The notes beneath the pieces are model-generated. The model did no database searches. It was given only the letters and a program-made list of their open reading frames with translations, and was not told where the DNA came from. Positions 4,569 to 5,692 of a stretch of 5,692 nucleotides of DNA are shown piece after piece. The stretch is from Anaerolineae bacterium (GTDB taxonomy: Bacteria > Chloroflexota > Anaerolineae > Aggregatilineales > Aggregatilineaceae): positions 1 to 5,692 of the forward strand of contig JAFGJA010000551.1 of assembly GCA_016929355.1 (NCBI GenBank). The letters run 5' to 3'. A program made the translations under genes and the position numbers. Every line of letters begins with the position of its first letter. The stretch's first letter is position 1.

Positions 4569-5597
4569 ATGAAAAACATTCTGGTAACGGGTGGGGCGGG
4601 TTTTATCGGCAGCACGTTTGTGCGGCGCGCTATCGCCAGGCATCCCGATTACAAGATCGTTGTGCTGGATAAACTGACTTATGCGGGCAATCTCGATAAT
4701 TTGCTGCCGGTCAAGGATGCGCCACAATATGCGTTTGAGCGCGGCGACATCGCGGATCGGGCGACGGTGCGGCGCGTGCTGGAAACGCACGAGATCGACG
4801 CGATTGTCAACTTCGCCGCCGAATCGCATGTAGATCGCTCGGTGCTCGATCCACATGCGTTTATCAATACGAATTCGGTAGGGGTCTACACGCTGCTGGA
4901 TACGGCGCGCGAATTGGGCGTTCAGCGTTTTCACCAGGTCAGCACCGATGAGGTGTACGGTTCGATTGATGAGGGGCACTTCCGCGAAGGTGATCCCCTG
5001 GAACCGAACAGCCCCTATTCCGCCAGTAAAGCGAGTGGTGATTTGATGGCTCGTGCCTATTATGTGACGTATGGAATGCATACGACGGTCACGCGCGGCA
5101 GCAACACCTTTGGCCCGTACCAGTATCCCGAAAAAGTGATCCCGTTCTTTGTCACGGAAGCGCTGGATGATCGCCCTCTGCCGCTCTACGGTGATGGGAT
5201 GCAGGTCCGTGATTGGCTCTACGTGGACGATCACAGCGACGCGATTGACACGGTGCTGCATAAAGGCGCGCCGGGTGAGATTTTCAACGTGGGTGGCGAG
5301 AGCGAACGACACAACATTGATGTGACGCGCTTCTTGCTGCAAACGTTGGGTAAGCCGGAAAGCCTGATTCGTTATGTCGAAGATCGGCCCGGTCATGATC
5401 GCCGCTACGCGCTGACGAACGACAAAATTCGCGCTGAATTGGGATGGGAACCCGCTCACAGCTTTGAAGATGCTATGACGGAAACGGTGCGCTGGTATCA
5501 GCAAAATGACTGGTGGTGGCGCAAGATCAAGACCGGGGAATATCTGGAGTATTACAAACGCCAGTACGCCGCGCGCCTCGCGGAAACGGAAAAATAG
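4569..5597 (+). CDS. rmlB: dTDP-glucose 4,6-dehydratase (RmlB/RfbB)
   Basis: A 342-residue extended SDR enzyme that converts dTDP-glucose to dTDP-4-keto-6-deoxyglucose using bound NAD+. The Rossmann motif is TGGAGFIG (7-14), with DKLTYAGN (34-41) after strand two, as in RmlB. AAESHVDRS (83-91) is a dehydratase hallmark. The catalytic STDEVYG (125-131) holds T126, D127 and E128. The SDR pair is Y150 and K154 in YSASK. NTFGPYQYPEKVIPF (179-193) and GDGMQVRDWLYVDDH (208-222) form the nucleotide-sugar binding region, and RPGHDRRYA (273-281) closes the site. All key residues are present and the length is typical. GAGAGG (4554-4559) lies 9 nt before the ATG. It follows the phosphatase gene by 17 bp and uses the product of rmlA two genes upstream. 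Later enzymes (rmlC, rmlD or other deoxysugar genes) are not in the window. Confidence 0.95.
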   Translation: MKNILVTGGAGFIGSTFVRRAIARHPDYKIVVLDKLTYAGNLDNLLPVKDAPQYAFERGDIADRATVRRVLETHEIDAIVNFAAESHVDRSVLDPHAFINTNSVGVYTLLDTARELGVQRFHQVSTDEVYGSIDEGHFREGDPLEPNSPYSASKASGDLMARAYYVTYGMHTTVTRGSNTFGPYQYPEKVIPFFVTEALDDRPLPLYGDGMQVRDWLYVDDHSDAIDTVLHKGAPGEIFNVGGESERHNIDVTRFLLQTLGKPESLIRYVEDRPGHDRRYALTNDKIRAELGWEPAHSFEDAMTETVRWYQQNDWWWRKIKTGEYLEYYKRQYAARLAETEK

Positions 5598-5638
5598 GCT
5601 CAAATAACTTATGGAGAAAACAATTCAAACGCGCACAA

Positions 5639-5692
5639 TGTAGGGGCCGACCAACGTGTCGGCCCAGGGCGAACACATTGGTTCGCCCCTAC
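5639..5692. repeat. 55-bp double-hairpin intergenic element, copy 2 (last base beyond the window)
   Basis: The element begins TGTAGGGG (5639-5646) and ends CCCCTAC at the window edge; one more A would make 55 bp, equal to copy 1. Hairpin one is GGGCCGAC (5644-5651) with GTCGGCCC (5658-5665). Hairpin two is GGGCGAAC (5667-5674) with GTTCGCCC (5681-5688). They are separated by one A (5666). Both copies are preceded by AA. It lies 41 bp after rmlB and could act as a transcript-end structure. Confidence 0.78.

Noticed and set aside
4509..5603. Long 364-codon open frame on the - strand
   Set aside because: It is almost exactly antisense to rmlB, which has all family motifs. The translation is rich in R, H and I with no recognisable domain, typical of a shadow frame in GC-rich coding DNA.
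5611..5643. Ten-codon frame starting ATGGAG and stopped by the TAG inside the 55-bp element, possibly a gene start cut by insertion
   Set aside because: There is no ribosome site before the ATG and ten residues are too few to recognise. The stop simply comes from the TGTAG end of the repeat.

Overview
The window looks like part of a surface-polysaccharide (O-antigen, capsule or exopolysaccharide) locus from a free-living bacterium. I tentatively infer a member of the Chloroflexota. The reasons are moderately high G+C by eye, a chain-length/tyrosine-kinase system split into separate polypeptides, a long-form RmlA, and intergenic spacers filled with 'TGTAGGGG...CCCCTACA' and 'CCCCTCTCC...GGAGAGGGG' hairpin repeats of a style I associate with that phylum. 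The phylum call is an inference; no rRNA or other marker gene is present.

All six supported genes are on the + strand. Bases 1-122 hold the tail of a dispersed repeat and a sigma70-type promoter. Next come two divergent Wzz-like polysaccharide co-polymerases (123-821 and 958-1620). The 136-bp gap between them carries an extended -10 promoter preceded by a 21-bp-phased direct repeat that could be an operator. A BY-type tyrosine kinase (1631-2293) follows 10 bp later. It has the Walker A' and Walker B motifs, the EX2RX2R motif and a short tyrosine tail, but its Walker A loop lacks the expected glycines.

The 341-bp gene-free stretch 2294-2634 is a mosaic of repeat fragments around a 55-bp double-hairpin element. 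The second half of the window is a compact cluster: long-form glucose-1-phosphate thymidylyltransferase (rmlA, 2635-3705), a Cof-type HAD phosphatase (3733-4551) and dTDP-glucose 4,6-dehydratase (rmlB, 4569-5597). Its short gaps of 27 and 17 bp suggest one transcript. After rmlB the window ends inside a second copy of the 55-bp element, which keeps the termini and length but has different, internally compensated hairpin arms.

Together, RmlA and RmlB would make dTDP-4-keto-6-deoxyglucose, the branch point to dTDP-rhamnose and other deoxysugars. The Wzz-like proteins and the kinase would control length or export of the polymer built from such sugars. rmlC and rmlD are not in the window. Nothing here amounts to a clearly new biological system. 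The most notable points are the double-hairpin repeat family, the degenerate kinase P-loop, the phased repeats at 852-886, and the phosphatase gene between rmlA and rmlB.
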